Numbered from the stretch's first letter, positions 1-9,020 are shown. The stretch: DNA of 64,000 bases from GCA-001856825 sp038729485 (GCA_038729485.1 JAVYRX010000003.1:122203-186202), one strand, 5' to 3'. The notes: generated by a model not told the origin, from the sequence alone. Numbers and translations are program-made.

Positions 1-789
1 GGTGTAGGTGCGAACGTCACAGTTGTCAGGTCGTCAAAGGGTGCGTCCTACAGTGCAGAATTCATGGAGAGAGCGAGGGAGATCGTCCTTAGGGCTATGT
101 CGGCGCATGGGGGCAGCGTAATGGTCATAGACGGGAAGTGCGCCATGTACAGGACTGACCTGATCAAGCCGCTGGTCATCTCAAAGGAGTTCACGGAACC
201 GAAGGTAGCAGGCAGACCAGCCATAATGGGAGACGATCAGCAGATGACATCGTACATCATTAGAAATGGCTATAAGGCCGAGAAAAGCTTTGAAGTGATG
301 GTGGAAACTGAACCACCTGAAAACTTCAAGCAGTTTACAAAGCAAAGCATAAGGTGGGCTAGAAGTTCTTACTATTACTTTTTCAAGAACATTTTCAACG
401 GAACTGCGTTACATGCAGGAGGGTTCTACACATTCGAGACCATAGCGACTTTCGTCATGCCTTTCCTGACGCTGGGTCTTGGCCTGTTTAGGCTCTATTT
501 TGAATTTAGATTCATAGGGTACCACGCCGGTACATTCTTTGACGTGATACGTGATTTCATAGCGTTTAATTTGATTGGATTTCATGGAGGCAGGAACAGT
601 ATAATTCATCTCCTCTCATTTGCTGGAATCCCTGGCCCTGCAATTTTCGGTTCTGCTCTTGCATTCAACCTTAAGAGGGAGAGATTGAGAACTCTTGGAT
701 ACGGCGGGGTTGCTCTCCTCATAATTTTCCTGACATCCATTTACGGGATGCTAACGTGCTGGAAACAGTGGACATGGCTTACAAGATGA
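1..789 (+). CDS. Family 2 glycosyltransferase, membrane-bound (5' end outside window)
   Basis: The reading frame is open from the first base, so only the C-terminal 262 residues are present. A GDDQQMT segment (window residues 77-83) matches the acceptor-site acidic motif, and QSIRW (115-119) is the QxxRW motif of processive GT2 enzymes such as hyaluronan and chitin synthases. At least three hydrophobic segments follow, as in that family. It probably extends or exports a surface polysaccharide or glycolipid sugar chain at the membrane. The next three genes make activated sugars, which fits. The N-terminal nucleotide-binding half is missing, so the donor sugar cannot be judged. Confidence 0.85.
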   Translation, partial: GVGANVTVVRSSKGASYSAEFMERAREIVLRAMSAHGGSVMVIDGKCAMYRTDLIKPLVISKEFTEPKVAGRPAIMGDDQQMTSYIIRNGYKAEKSFEVMVETEPPENFKQFTKQSIRWARSSYYYFFKNIFNGTALHAGGFYTFETIATFVMPFLTLGLGLFRLYFEFRFIGYHAGTFFDVIRDFIAFNLIGFHGGRNSIIHLLSFAGIPGPAIFGSALAFNLKRERLRTLGYGGVALLIIFLTSIYGMLTCWKQWTWLTR

Positions 790-793
790 ATTC

Positions 794-1789
794 TCACGTT
801 GAGTCTTGAATGGAAATGCAGTTGTTCAGGTAGGATACCCTTGTAACGAAATCAGAAACGTCCATCATCTTAGTTTCAAGATTCCAGAGTTTATCCCTAG
901 GTGCAATTGCGAGGATGAATCCAGCTGACCCCCCTCCCATGAGCCGCGCCGTGCAAGCTCCATTTTGCATGGCGTTCTCAATCAAAGAATCAACCCTTTT
1001 GTTCGTTATTCCGACCCCTAGTTTCTTTTTCAATTCCCACCCTACATTCATAAGTCTACAAAATGAGTTCATATCCATGTTTGAAACGGCATCTTTTGCC
1101 TGCAGTGTGACATTTTTTATCTCCAGCAGAGTCTTAATTATTTCGTTGGATCCTTTATTAAGTTTACTGACTTCGTCCTGAAGTTCCACGGAACTGTTTC
1201 TAGTTGAACCGGTGTAGATTATTATGGATGAACTGCTCAGCAGGTTCGTAAAACTATTTGCTGCATCTAATTTTTCTACCTTTGCTTTTCCGCCTGAAAA
1301 TTCAACGTATTTTAGACCGGGAAATGGGATAGCATAAGGATCCTGCAGGCCAAGCGTGACCTTAAAGTGGTCCTTTTCTATTCTGTATGATTCTTCTGCC
1401 ATTTTCATCCAATCGATACCCACGCCTTTCATTCTGTTTATTACCGTAAGTAGGGCCAGCACCAGGGAAGTAGATGACCCTAGACCCGTCCCGGCCGGGA
1501 CGTCTCCAGCAACAGAAAGGCGTCCTGTTCTTATGCCGTTCATTTCAAAAAGATTTGAAATTTTGTTTAGGAAATTGTTTCCCGCAGAAGCAACCGAGCT
1601 CCAGCTTTTCAGAAGATCCCTTGATGAGATCTCCAGAGGCATGCCATCGTCAACGTACCTTACCGTTATCCCTCTATCTATGGTGGCATTTATGACCGAT
1701 CCACCATGGAGATCTGGGAAAGGCGGAACGTCAGTACCGCCTCCTATAAAACTCACTCTATATGGAGAGAAAACAGAGATGCTTCTCAT
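794..1789 (-). CDS. GHMP-family sugar kinase (heptose-7-phosphate kinase-like)
   Basis: A 331-residue GHMP kinase. The N-terminal signature SPYRVSFIGGGTDVP is typical of the D-glycero-D-manno-heptose 7-phosphate / fucose kinase branch. The ATP-binding loop PAGTGLGSST is at about residues 98-107, and the C-terminal glycine motif LMGGGSAGF is near the end. It would phosphorylate a sugar on the way to a nucleotide sugar. The ATG at 1789 was chosen over an in-frame TTG five codons upstream because it places the conserved N-terminus correctly and a TATA-like box lies about 25 bases before it. It is transcribed divergently from the sulfoquinovose synthase gene. Heptose as the true substrate is inferred from family resemblance only. 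Confidence 0.82.
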   Translation of the reverse strand: MRSISVFSPYRVSFIGGGTDVPPFPDLHGGSVINATIDRGITVRYVDDGMPLEISSRDLLKSWSSVASAGNNFLNKISNLFEMNGIRTGRLSVAGDVPAGTGLGSSTSLVLALLTVINRMKGVGIDWMKMAEESYRIEKDHFKVTLGLQDPYAIPFPGLKYVEFSGGKAKVEKLDAANSFTNLLSSSSIIIYTGSTRNSSVELQDEVSKLNKGSNEIIKTLLEIKNVTLQAKDAVSNMDMNSFCRLMNVGWELKKKLGVGITNKRVDSLIENAMQNGACTARLMGGGSAGFILAIAPRDKLWNLETKMMDVSDFVTRVSYLNNCISIQDST

Positions 1790-1805
1790 TACATGTGAAT
1801 GCAAA

Positions 1806-1822
1806 ATATGATATAAAAATTG
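1806..1822. promoter_or_regulatory. Shared TATA-like element between divergent glycan genes
   Basis: An AT-rich box (GATATAAAAATT) lies about 20-30 bases upstream of the GHMP kinase ATG on the minus strand and about 30-40 bases upstream of the epimerase ATG on the plus strand. Only about 60 bases separate the two starts, so one region probably drives both genes. Inferred from position and composition only. Confidence 0.4.
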
Positions 1823-1848
1823 AAATCCTTCCTAATGATTGCATTTGG

Positions 1849-3027
1849 ATGAGAGCCCTAATACTTGGGATTGATGGATATATTGGCTGGGCTCTAGCTC
1901 TCCGCCTTGCGTCGATGGGATATGAAGTTACCGGCGTTGATAATTTTTATACGAGGAGAAGGGTGAGGGAGGTCGGATCTAATTCTGCCCTCCCTCTGCT
2001 TTCGTTTAACAAGAGGGTTGAAAAAGTTAGGGAAAAGATGGGCGTAAAGATCAATTTCATCAGAGGAAACGTCGCAATTCCTAACGTTATGTACGGAGTT
2101 TTCAAATCTATAAAGCCCGAGGTGGTGTTCCATCTGGCGGAGCAGCGTTCCGCCCCTTATTCCATGATAGGCCTCAAACAGGCGAGCGAGACCATGAGTA
2201 CCAACCTACTTAGTACTTTAAATCTTGTATACGCGGCCAAGGACATCTCTCCCGACGTGCACATAATAAAACTAGGTACAATGGGGGAATACGGCACGCC
2301 AAATATAGACATAACAGAGGGATTCATTGAGGTTAAGTTCAGGGGAAGGAAAGACGTCCTTCCCTTTCCAAGAAATGCGAGTTCATGGTACCATTGGTCC
2401 AAAGTCCATGATTCAAATAACCTGATGTTTGCGAACAGATTATGGAGGCTTAAAATAACCGACGTTATGCAAGGCGTCGTATATGGAACTAGGACGGATG
2501 AAATCAAAAGAACCGGGTTATATACTAGATTTGACATTGACGAGGTTTGGGGCACGGCCGTCAACAGATTTGTTGCTCAGGCCGTAATAGGGAATCCAAT
2601 AACGCCGTATGGTAATGGTAACCAAAAGAGGGGTTTTCTCGCTTTGGAGGACAGCATAAACTGTCTTACCATAGCAATGAACAATCCTCCCGATGCTGGG
2701 AAATACAGGGTACTTAACCAGTTCGATCAATACTATTCAATAAATTACCTAGCAGATACCGTCGCCAGAATCTATGAGGAAATATCCGGAAGGCCTGCAA
2801 GAATCGAACACGTGAGGAACCCTAGGGTGGAATCAGAGGATCATTATTACAACCCGGATCACGAGACGCTTCGTAAGCTCGGATACAGACCAAAAAGCAC
2901 CTTGAGTCACGTTGTAAAGGAAATGATCGAAGACCTGCTGAATTACAGGGAACGGTGCGAATCCTTAAAATCCGTGATAATGCCCAGAACGGTATGGGTT
3001 AAAAGCAAAGGCCTGATCAGTTCTTGA
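1849..3027 (+). CDS. agl3: UDP-sulfoquinovose synthase, SQD1/Agl3 type
   Basis: An extended short-chain dehydrogenase/epimerase of 392 residues. It carries the NAD-binding loop GIDGYIG near the N-terminus, the SQD1-specific segment TMGEYGTPNIDI, and the catalytic YxxxK within WYHWSKVHDSNN, closely matching plant SQD1 and Sulfolobus Agl3. These enzymes join UDP-glucose and sulfite to give UDP-sulfoquinovose, the donor of sulfonated sugars in glycolipids and archaeal N-glycans. The internal ATG was chosen because 29 upstream codons in the same frame lack similarity and overlap the promoter. The neighbouring nucleotidyltransferase could supply its UDP-glucose. The 3' end overlaps that convergent gene by 11 bases. 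Confidence 0.9.
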   Translation: MRALILGIDGYIGWALALRLASMGYEVTGVDNFYTRRRVREVGSNSALPLLSFNKRVEKVREKMGVKINFIRGNVAIPNVMYGVFKSIKPEVVFHLAEQRSAPYSMIGLKQASETMSTNLLSTLNLVYAAKDISPDVHIIKLGTMGEYGTPNIDITEGFIEVKFRGRKDVLPFPRNASSWYHWSKVHDSNNLMFANRLWRLKITDVMQGVVYGTRTDEIKRTGLYTRFDIDEVWGTAVNRFVAQAVIGNPITPYGNGNQKRGFLALEDSINCLTIAMNNPPDAGKYRVLNQFDQYYSINYLADTVARIYEEISGRPARIEHVRNPRVESEDHYYNPDHETLRKLGYRPKSTLSHVVKEMIEDLLNYRERCESLKSVIMPRTVWVKSKGLISS

Positions 3028-3763
3028 TTTTCCGTTTGACAGAATCATAGCTGGATCTAAGGGCATTTAGGTACTCCTCAGCAACGCCTACGCTTATCCA
3101 GTTTTTCCTGGAAATCTCGAGTGCTCTGAATTCAATTCCCTCCTTTATAGCTAAATCGATTGCGTCGGTGATCTCTTTCCCGCCGGTCCGTTCTATGAAC
3201 TCGAAAATGCTCGGAGGCAAATAATAAAATGCGCACATCGCATAATTTGAAGGCGGGTTACTGGGCTTTTCCAAAACACCCTTCACCTTTGGGGGTTCGC
3301 TGGAATCATCTATCAACGCAACCCCGTATCTCCTTGCATCCTCAACCTTCATGACGAGGAGTGTCCATCTTTCACTCCCTAAGGAAGAGCAGAGAAGATC
3401 TTGAATTTTTGAAAAGTCCCAGACCGTAGCGTCTCCAGCTGCAAGGATGAATCCCTCGTTACCTATGAAGTCTCCCGCTTGAAGACACGCATCCCCGAAT
3501 CCCGCTTTTTCTTTCTGGTATAGTATGGTGCACCAGGGCAGTGCTTTTCTGACGTAGCTTTCAGTTACAAGGTCTTCAGGATCAAGAACTATGGCGACGT
3601 CTCTGATCCCCATATCTCTCAGTCTGAATGCGAGAATGTCCAGTATCGGTCTAAGAGCCATCTTTCCATCCCTAACATCGTACAAAGGGAGGAGTTCTTT
3701 CCTCAGCACGCCATTGAGCCCAGACCTTGTCCCCAGACCGGCTGCAGTTATTACGGCTTTCAT
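3017..3763 (-). CDS. Sugar-1-phosphate nucleotidyltransferase (UTP-glucose-1-P uridylyltransferase-like)
   Basis: A 248-residue nucleotidyltransferase of the NTP_transferase family. The N-terminal MKAVITAAGLGTR fixes the start at 3763, although the frame is open 15 codons further. The signature downstream of GLGTR is atypical: the usual LPxTKxxPKxLLP stretch is rearranged, but RKELLPLYD keeps the conserved lysine. AAGDATVWD supplies the metal-binding aspartate region. It probably makes UDP-glucose or a similar nucleotide sugar, consistent with the sulfoquinovose synthase beside it. The exact sugar and nucleotide are not determinable. Confidence 0.82.
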   Translation of the reverse strand: MKAVITAAGLGTRSGLNGVLRKELLPLYDVRDGKMALRPILDILAFRLRDMGIRDVAIVLDPEDLVTESYVRKALPWCTILYQKEKAGFGDACLQAGDFIGNEGFILAAGDATVWDFSKIQDLLCSSLGSERWTLLVMKVEDARRYGVALIDDSSEPPKVKGVLEKPSNPPSNYAMCAFYYLPPSIFEFIERTGGKEITDAIDLAIKEGIEFRALEISRKNWISVGVAEEYLNALRSSYDSVKRKIKN

Positions 3764-3845
3764 TTTTCTTGGATCTGATTCAAAATTGCCTATTAAATTA
3801 GAGGTCACTACGTGAGAATCTATAAGTCAAGAGAACAATATTGTT

Positions 3846-4790
3846 ATGATGTTGGTGTCACCGGTCGCCGGAATAATTATCGGAGTGCTGGCCCTTGTCT
3901 TTTCCTCTCTTGCACTCACGGCTTCTATAGAAAATATAGGTTCTAAGCTTAGGTTCAGTGACAGTCTGACGGGGGCATTACTGAGTCCGATGTTCACGGC
4001 GCTTCCGGAGCTGATCATAATAGCTGAAGCCATAATCCTGATAGGGAGATCCCCGGGCTCGGAAATAGCTGCTGGGACCATAATAGGCGAACCATTCATG
4101 GTTTCATCATTGGGGATGCCTGCGGCTGTGATCGTTTTGTCGATTTCTAAGAGGAAACGCGGGGAATTGGAGAAGATCGATGGTTCCCTTTCAAGAATCA
4201 TGCTTCTTCTCGGCATTGTATTTCCAATAATGCTCATACCTCATTTCTTGAACACGATTTTAGTGAGAATAGCTGTATCACTGTGTCTTGTTTTAATTTA
4301 TGTTGCCTTAATATTTCTTCTCAAGGGGCAGGAAGAGATAAGCGGAAAAAGGATTCCATCGAAGCTGTTCATAGTTCTCGTAACTGCGGGTCTCATCCTT
4401 CTGCTATCGGGTTCCACCATCCTTGTGAGCTCGATAAACGAGTTTGCCAATCAATCCGGAATCAGCAGGGAATTAATGGGGATACTAATTATCCCCATAG
4501 GGACTATAGTACCGGAGACTATGAACTCCCTGGTGTGGGCATCAAAATACAGGACCAACCTCTCTATTTCTGCACTGCTTGGGGAGGAGCTGATGTTCAC
4601 CACGATTTTTCCAGCCATAGGTATAGCGGCCAGCAGCTGGATCATAACGTATTATGGCATTGTTGCCGTTGTGCTTTTTTCCTCGTTTTCAATAGTCGTA
4701 GGTTTCGTTTTGTCAAGGCTGAAGGGGGTTGTGTATCCTATGTTGGCCTATTTTGCTTCTTTTGTGATTTTTTTGTTCTTTGTTTACTAA
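3846..4790 (+). CDS. Sodium/calcium exchanger family (CaCA) membrane protein
   Basis: A 314-residue polytopic protein with about ten hydrophobic segments and the two internal repeats of cation/Ca2+ exchangers. The first repeat contains MFTALPELIIIAEA, the second IGTIVPETMNSLVWA, corresponding to the alpha-1 and alpha-2 motifs with their conserved Pro-Glu. The usual GNxxGSN part of the repeats is replaced by divergent sequence (EIAAGTIIGEPF, ISALLGEELMF), so the transported ion is uncertain. A TATA-like box (CTATAAG) lies about 25 bases before the ATG, suggesting a leaderless single-gene transcript. Confidence 0.78.
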   Translation: MMLVSPVAGIIIGVLALVFSSLALTASIENIGSKLRFSDSLTGALLSPMFTALPELIIIAEAIILIGRSPGSEIAAGTIIGEPFMVSSLGMPAAVIVLSISKRKRGELEKIDGSLSRIMLLLGIVFPIMLIPHFLNTILVRIAVSLCLVLIYVALIFLLKGQEEISGKRIPSKLFIVLVTAGLILLLSGSTILVSSINEFANQSGISRELMGILIIPIGTIVPETMNSLVWASKYRTNLSISALLGEELMFTTIFPAIGIAASSWIITYYGIVAVVLFSSFSIVVGFVLSRLKGVVYPMLAYFASFVIFLFFVY

Positions 4791-4850
4791 TTTATTAGTA
4801 AAACCAAATTAATGGAAAATATTAAAATATGGAAAATAGATATTGAACAT

Positions 4851-5510
4851 ATGAGCAATCAAATCGAGTTATCACTTTCGGAGATAAAAAATGACCTACT
4901 AAAAGGCAAACCAGTAATAGTTTATGATTTTGATAATAGAGAAGAAGAGGCAGACATGGTCTTCTATGGAGGAGCCATTACGTGGGAATCCATAAATAGG
5001 CTTCGAAGGGATGCCGGCGGTTTGATATGCTACGTTACAGGAGGAAATGAAGCGTCTTCCCTTAGGCTGAAATTTCTATCTGACGAGTGGAAGAACCACC
5101 CAATATATAGCAGCTTGGTTAAGAAACCATCCTACGGAGATTTTCCTGCCTTCATGATATGGGTGAACCACGTCTCAGTTACAACAGGCATATCCGACAT
5201 CGACAGGGCGAAGACCATAAGAGAACTGCACAATATGTTATCTGACCACGTAGAGGACAAGGCATCTTATTTCCTAGACAATTTCTATGCCCCAGGGCAC
5301 GTCCCTATACTGGCTTCGAGGGGATTGGAAAGGAGGAGGGGCCACACTGAGCTTGTAACGCATCTTGCGGAGGTGCTTGGCCTTCCAAGGAGCATGGTCA
5401 TTTCTGAAATGCTTGGGGAAGGAAAAAGTCTGAGCAGGAACCTTGCAAGCTCCTATGCTTCCAGAAACGGTCTTATATTTCTTGAGGGCAAAGATATCGT
5501 AAGGATGTGA
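4851..5510 (+). CDS. ribB: 3,4-dihydroxy-2-butanone 4-phosphate synthase
   Basis: RibB converts ribulose 5-phosphate to 3,4-dihydroxy-2-butanone 4-phosphate plus formate, the four-carbon half of riboflavin. The acidic metal/substrate loop VYDFDNREEEADMVF follows the start by about 20 residues, and RRRGHTEL near the C-terminus carries the catalytic His and Glu. An ATG at 4812 is also in frame. The start at 4851 was preferred because the protein then matches normal archaeal RibB length and an ATATTAAAATAT box lies about 25 bases before it. It is first of three riboflavin genes. Confidence 0.92.
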   Translation: MSNQIELSLSEIKNDLLKGKPVIVYDFDNREEEADMVFYGGAITWESINRLRRDAGGLICYVTGGNEASSLRLKFLSDEWKNHPIYSSLVKKPSYGDFPAFMIWVNHVSVTTGISDIDRAKTIRELHNMLSDHVEDKASYFLDNFYAPGHVPILASRGLERRRGHTELVTHLAEVLGLPRSMVISEMLGEGKSLSRNLASSYASRNGLIFLEGKDIVRM

Positions 5511-5515
5511 ATTTA

Positions 5516-5986
5516 ATGCCCAAATACGGGATTGTGGACACCACATTTTCAAGGGTGGACATGGGCAGGATTGCATATGAAACTATCAGGAAGGAGGACC
5601 CTGACGGAAAAATATTAAGGTATACCGTACCCGGAATAAAGGACCTTCCTGTTGGTGCAGCAAAGTTATTCGACGAAGGATGCGATGGAGTAATAACACT
5701 TGGATGGGTAGGCAGGACGATGCTTGACAAGTACAGTTATCTCGCAACTAGTATTGGTCTAATCAATGCACAGCTCATGGTCAGGAAACACGTAATGGAC
5801 GTCACTGTTCATGAAGATGAGGTAGAGGAATCTCAGCTTGCTGAGCTAGCCCGGGACAGAACTGTTAAGCACTCACGGAACCTTGTCATGTTGGTGACTG
5901 GTGGAGGCATGGCACTTCAGAGCAAAGCTGGAAAGGGGCTTAGGCAAGGATATAATAATATCGGGCAGATTCAAGGTGAGGATTAA
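5516..5986 (+). CDS. ribC: Archaeal-type riboflavin synthase
   Basis: A 156-residue archaeal riboflavin synthase, a paralogue of lumazine synthase and unrelated to the bacterial three-domain enzyme. It dismutates two 6,7-dimethyl-8-ribityllumazine molecules to riboflavin. The N-terminal GIVDTTFSRVDMG is the family signature, and CDGVITLGWVG and NAQLMVRKHVMDV follow. An in-frame GTG three codons upstream overlaps the ribB stop and is an alternative start. Its partner ribH begins two bases after its stop, so the two are surely co-translated. Confidence 0.93.
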   Translation: MPKYGIVDTTFSRVDMGRIAYETIRKEDPDGKILRYTVPGIKDLPVGAAKLFDEGCDGVITLGWVGRTMLDKYSYLATSIGLINAQLMVRKHVMDVTVHEDEVEESQLAELARDRTVKHSRNLVMLVTGGGMALQSKAGKGLRQGYNNIGQIQGED

Positions 5987-5987
5987 A

Positions 5988-6398
5988 ATGGCCAAAATAG
6001 GTCTTGTAGTATCTGACTTCAATTACGATATAACCAGCCTGATGCACGAGAAGGCAGAGGAACATGCGGATCTTCTGGGTCTTCAACATCAATCAGTGAG
6101 GGTTCCTGGTGTTTTCGACGTTCCCCTAGCTGTGAAAATCCTTCTGAAGAGGAAGGATATTGACGGGGTTGCGGTCATAGGGGCAGTTATAAAAGGTGAC
6201 ACGAAGCATGACGATCTTGTCATAAATCAGGCTGTCAGAAAGCTCGTAGATCTATCTACGGATTCGGAAAAACCCGTTACATTGGGAATCATTGGTCCGG
6301 GCGCTGATCATGAACAGGCTGTCGCAAGAATAGAAGAGTATTCCACAAGAGCAGTGGAATCGCTTGCTAAACTTCTTAAAGCTTTAAGGGAACGCTAA
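5988..6398 (+). CDS. ribH: 6,7-dimethyl-8-ribityllumazine synthase
   Basis: A 136-residue lumazine synthase condensing the RibB product with the ribitylamino-pyrimidine. Visible motifs are VSDFNYDIT (N-terminal substrate loop), VPGVFDVPLAVK, and AVIKGDTKHDDLV, which contains the catalytic His region. The ATG at 5988 is preceded by AAGGTGAG, a good ribosome-binding site inside the end of ribC. The frame is open 29 codons further up, but that part overlaps ribC and is unlike the family. With ribB and ribC it completes the late pathway; the reductase arfC lies 18 kb downstream. Confidence 0.93.
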   Translation: MAKIGLVVSDFNYDITSLMHEKAEEHADLLGLQHQSVRVPGVFDVPLAVKILLKRKDIDGVAVIGAVIKGDTKHDDLVINQAVRKLVDLSTDSEKPVTLGIIGPGADHEQAVARIEEYSTRAVESLAKLLKALRER

Positions 6399-6436
6399 AG
6401 AAGAATATTTTTTTATCATACTGGAATAAACTTCAG

Positions 6437-8986
6437 ATGCCGTACGATTTCAAGGAAAGCGAAAGAAGGTGGAGCGAGTACTGGAAGAATGAAAGGACAT
6501 TCAGATTCGATTTTCATTCGTCGAAAAGGGTATTCAGCATAGATACTCCCCCGAGGTATGCGTCGGGTAGGATGCACATAGGGCATGCATTCCATTACAG
6601 CCATATCGATATGATAGCTAAATTCCATAGGCTGAAGGGGGAAGATGTATTTTTCCCACTGTGTTTCGACGTAAATGGGATGCCTATTGAGGTAAACGTT
6701 GAGAAGAAGTATAAGATAAGAATGAAGGATTACGACAGGCAGGAATTCGTAAAGCTTTGCGAGGATTTTGCAGATAAAAACATAAACGACATGATAGATC
6801 AATTCAGGGCGCTGGGTATAAGCGCCGACGACTCTCTATATTACAGGACGAGCTCGGAGATGTACAGAAAATATACTCAGATATCGTTCATAAGGATGTA
6901 CAGGGATGGATTGGCCTATAAGGGCAAGCATCCAGTCAACTGGTGCCCGAGGTGCGAAACAGCGATTGCAGAGTCGGAAATAGTGTACGAAGAAAGGGAA
7001 GTATCGCTTAACCAGATAACGTTCAGGGGCGACGGGTTCAATATAACGATATCCACGACGAGGCCGGAACTTATTCCGGGATGCGTTGCCTTGGCTGTAA
7101 ATCCTAAAGACGAAAGGTATAAAAACCTCATAGGTAAGGAAGTGAATGTTCCCTTATTTAACAAGGAGGTGACGATACTGGGGGACGAAGATGTTCTCAT
7201 GGATTTCGGTACAGGTGCAGAAATGATTTGTTCTGTGGGGGACAAGGACGACCTCAAAATGATATATAGGCATTCCCTTCCCCTAATAAAAACAATAGAC
7301 GAAACAGGAAGGTTGACTGAGGTTGCTGGTAGCTACAGTGGCTTGACGACAAAAGAGGCAAGAGAAAGAATACTGACGGACCTTAAGGAAGAGGGCTATT
7401 TTGTTTCAGAGAGCAAGATAATGCAAAACGTGGGTACCTGTTGGAGATGTTCCACCCCTCTGGAATTCCTTCAGAAAGAACAGTGGTTCATAAAGACTAT
7501 TTCATTCAAGGATGAAGTTAAAAGGTGGGCAAGCCAAATCTCCTGGTACCCAGATTTCATGAAAAAGAGGCTCGATGACTGGACTGATTCCCTTTCTTGG
7601 GATTGGGTTGTTTCAAGGCAGAGATATTTCGCGACGCCCATACCTGTTTGGGAATGCGATAATGGCCACGTAACGGTTGCCGAGGAAAAACAGTGCTACG
7701 TTGATCCTATGATAGACCCCCCTCCAGTTGAGCGGTGTGCAGTTTGCGGGGGAGAGCTGAAGGGATCTCAGGAAGTGTTTGACACATGGATGGATTCTTC
7801 AATATCACCGCTTTTCAATACTTTTTATGCTAGGGACGAGAGCCTATTCGAGAAGCTTTATCCGATGAGCCTTAGACCTCAGGGACAGGAAATAATCAGA
7901 ACGTGGGCATATTACAGCATAGTGAGATCTAACCTTCTGACAGGCAGAAATCCGTGGAATGAAATAATGGTAGATGGAAACATAATGGCGCCAGACGGGA
8001 GGCCGATGCATGCGTCATGGGGGAACGTAGTTGACCCGATAGAACTCATTGGAAAGTACGGCGCAGACGCATTCAGATACTTTGCTGCGTCCTGTTCCCT
8101 TGGAGAGGATTCCCCCTTCAGGGAAAGGGATCTCATCAGGGGCCAGAGGTTCGTCAACAAGATATTTAACTTGGTTAATTTCCTGGAATTTTACAAAGGA
8201 AAGCAGGTCTCTGATGGTGAAGCTAGGCCTGCAGATCACTGGATAAGAAGGGAACTGAACAGGGTAGCAAGCGAGGTTGATTCAGCGATGAGTTCCTATG
8301 CAATGGATAAAGCGATAAGATCCCTTGAAAACTTCATCTGGCATACGCTCGCTGACGACTATGTTGAGATTGTTAAGCACAGGTTGTTGGAGAAAGAGGC
8401 TTATGAAAACGTATATCACGTAATACTGTCCTCAGTAATTATGGTATCACCGATCCTTCCATTCATTGCTGAAGACTCATATCAGAGGTTCTTCCGCAAA
8501 TACGAGGAGAAAAATAGCATATTCGATATGCCCTTCCATTCTCGAATTGAATACGATGAAGAGCTCGCAGACATAGGAGCTTTGACTGTCAAGGCAGTCT
8601 CTCTCGGAAGGGACCTAAAAGTCAAACAGAGGATCCCACTTTCGGAAAAACTAGGCAACATTTCCATAATATCACCTGGCGAAATAGAGATAGACAAGGA
8701 AGACGTAAAAGGAGCGTTGAGGTCTGAAACAATTTCAGAAGAAAAAGGGAGCGTAGAGGAAAAGATAATATCCGTTAAGCTTAAGCCTGAAATGTATCAG
8801 TTGCTTAAAGGCAAAGCGAAGGAAGTGGAAAAGGCGATCACTGAGAATCCTCAACTGATAGAGGAAGGAATTGAAATAGACGGGATCAAGATATCCAGGG
8901 AAGGGATCATTGTTGTGAAGGAGTACTCAGTGCAGGGTAGAAGTGCAAATTGCTCCGGAGAATTCTGCATATCCATAAGAAAATGA
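6437..8986 (+). CDS. valS: Valyl-tRNA synthetase, archaeal type
   Basis: An 849-residue class Ia synthetase charging tRNA-Val. HIGH is intact (residues 47-50), the editing domain contains TTRPELIPGCVALAVNP, and two zinc-knuckle pairs (CPRC, CWRC) are present. The WDWVVSRQRYFATPIPVW block distinguishes ValRS from IleRS and LeuRS. The KMSKS loop is strongly altered: residues 523-530 read PMHASWGN where KMSKSLGN is expected, so both lysines are missing. The C-terminus has the helical anticodon domain and a short extension with two cysteines. A TTTTTTTATCAT box lies about 25 bases before the ATG. Confidence 0.93.
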   Translation: MPYDFKESERRWSEYWKNERTFRFDFHSSKRVFSIDTPPRYASGRMHIGHAFHYSHIDMIAKFHRLKGEDVFFPLCFDVNGMPIEVNVEKKYKIRMKDYDRQEFVKLCEDFADKNINDMIDQFRALGISADDSLYYRTSSEMYRKYTQISFIRMYRDGLAYKGKHPVNWCPRCETAIAESEIVYEEREVSLNQITFRGDGFNITISTTRPELIPGCVALAVNPKDERYKNLIGKEVNVPLFNKEVTILGDEDVLMDFGTGAEMICSVGDKDDLKMIYRHSLPLIKTIDETGRLTEVAGSYSGLTTKEARERILTDLKEEGYFVSESKIMQNVGTCWRCSTPLEFLQKEQWFIKTISFKDEVKRWASQISWYPDFMKKRLDDWTDSLSWDWVVSRQRYFATPIPVWECDNGHVTVAEEKQCYVDPMIDPPPVERCAVCGGELKGSQEVFDTWMDSSISPLFNTFYARDESLFEKLYPMSLRPQGQEIIRTWAYYSIVRSNLLTGRNPWNEIMVDGNIMAPDGRPMHASWGNVVDPIELIGKYGADAFRYFAASCSLGEDSPFRERDLIRGQRFVNKIFNLVNFLEFYKGKQVSDGEARPADHWIRRELNRVASEVDSAMSSYAMDKAIRSLENFIWHTLADDYVEIVKHRLLEKEAYENVYHVILSSVIMVSPILPFIAEDSYQRFFRKYEEKNSIFDMPFHSRIEYDEELADIGALTVKAVSLGRDLKVKQRIPLSEKLGNISIISPGEIEIDKEDVKGALRSETISEEKGSVEEKIISVKLKPEMYQLLKGKAKEVEKAITENPQLIEEGIEIDGIKISREGIIVVKEYSVQGRSANCSGEFCISIRK

Positions 8987-9020
8987 CAAATGATTTATCT
9001 AACGAGACGGTGCATAATAG

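Noticed and set aside
1356..1811. 151-codon plus-strand frame opposite the GHMP kinase
   Set aside because: Antisense shadow of a gene with clear conserved motifs; no family resemblance.
4283..4798. 171-codon frame inside the cation exchanger gene
   Set aside because: Overlaps a well-supported membrane protein in another frame and reads as random sequence.
4791..4850. Flavin (RFN) riboswitch before ribB
   Set aside because: The gap is too short and AT-rich for that RNA fold; archaeal riboflavin genes are generally controlled by proteins.
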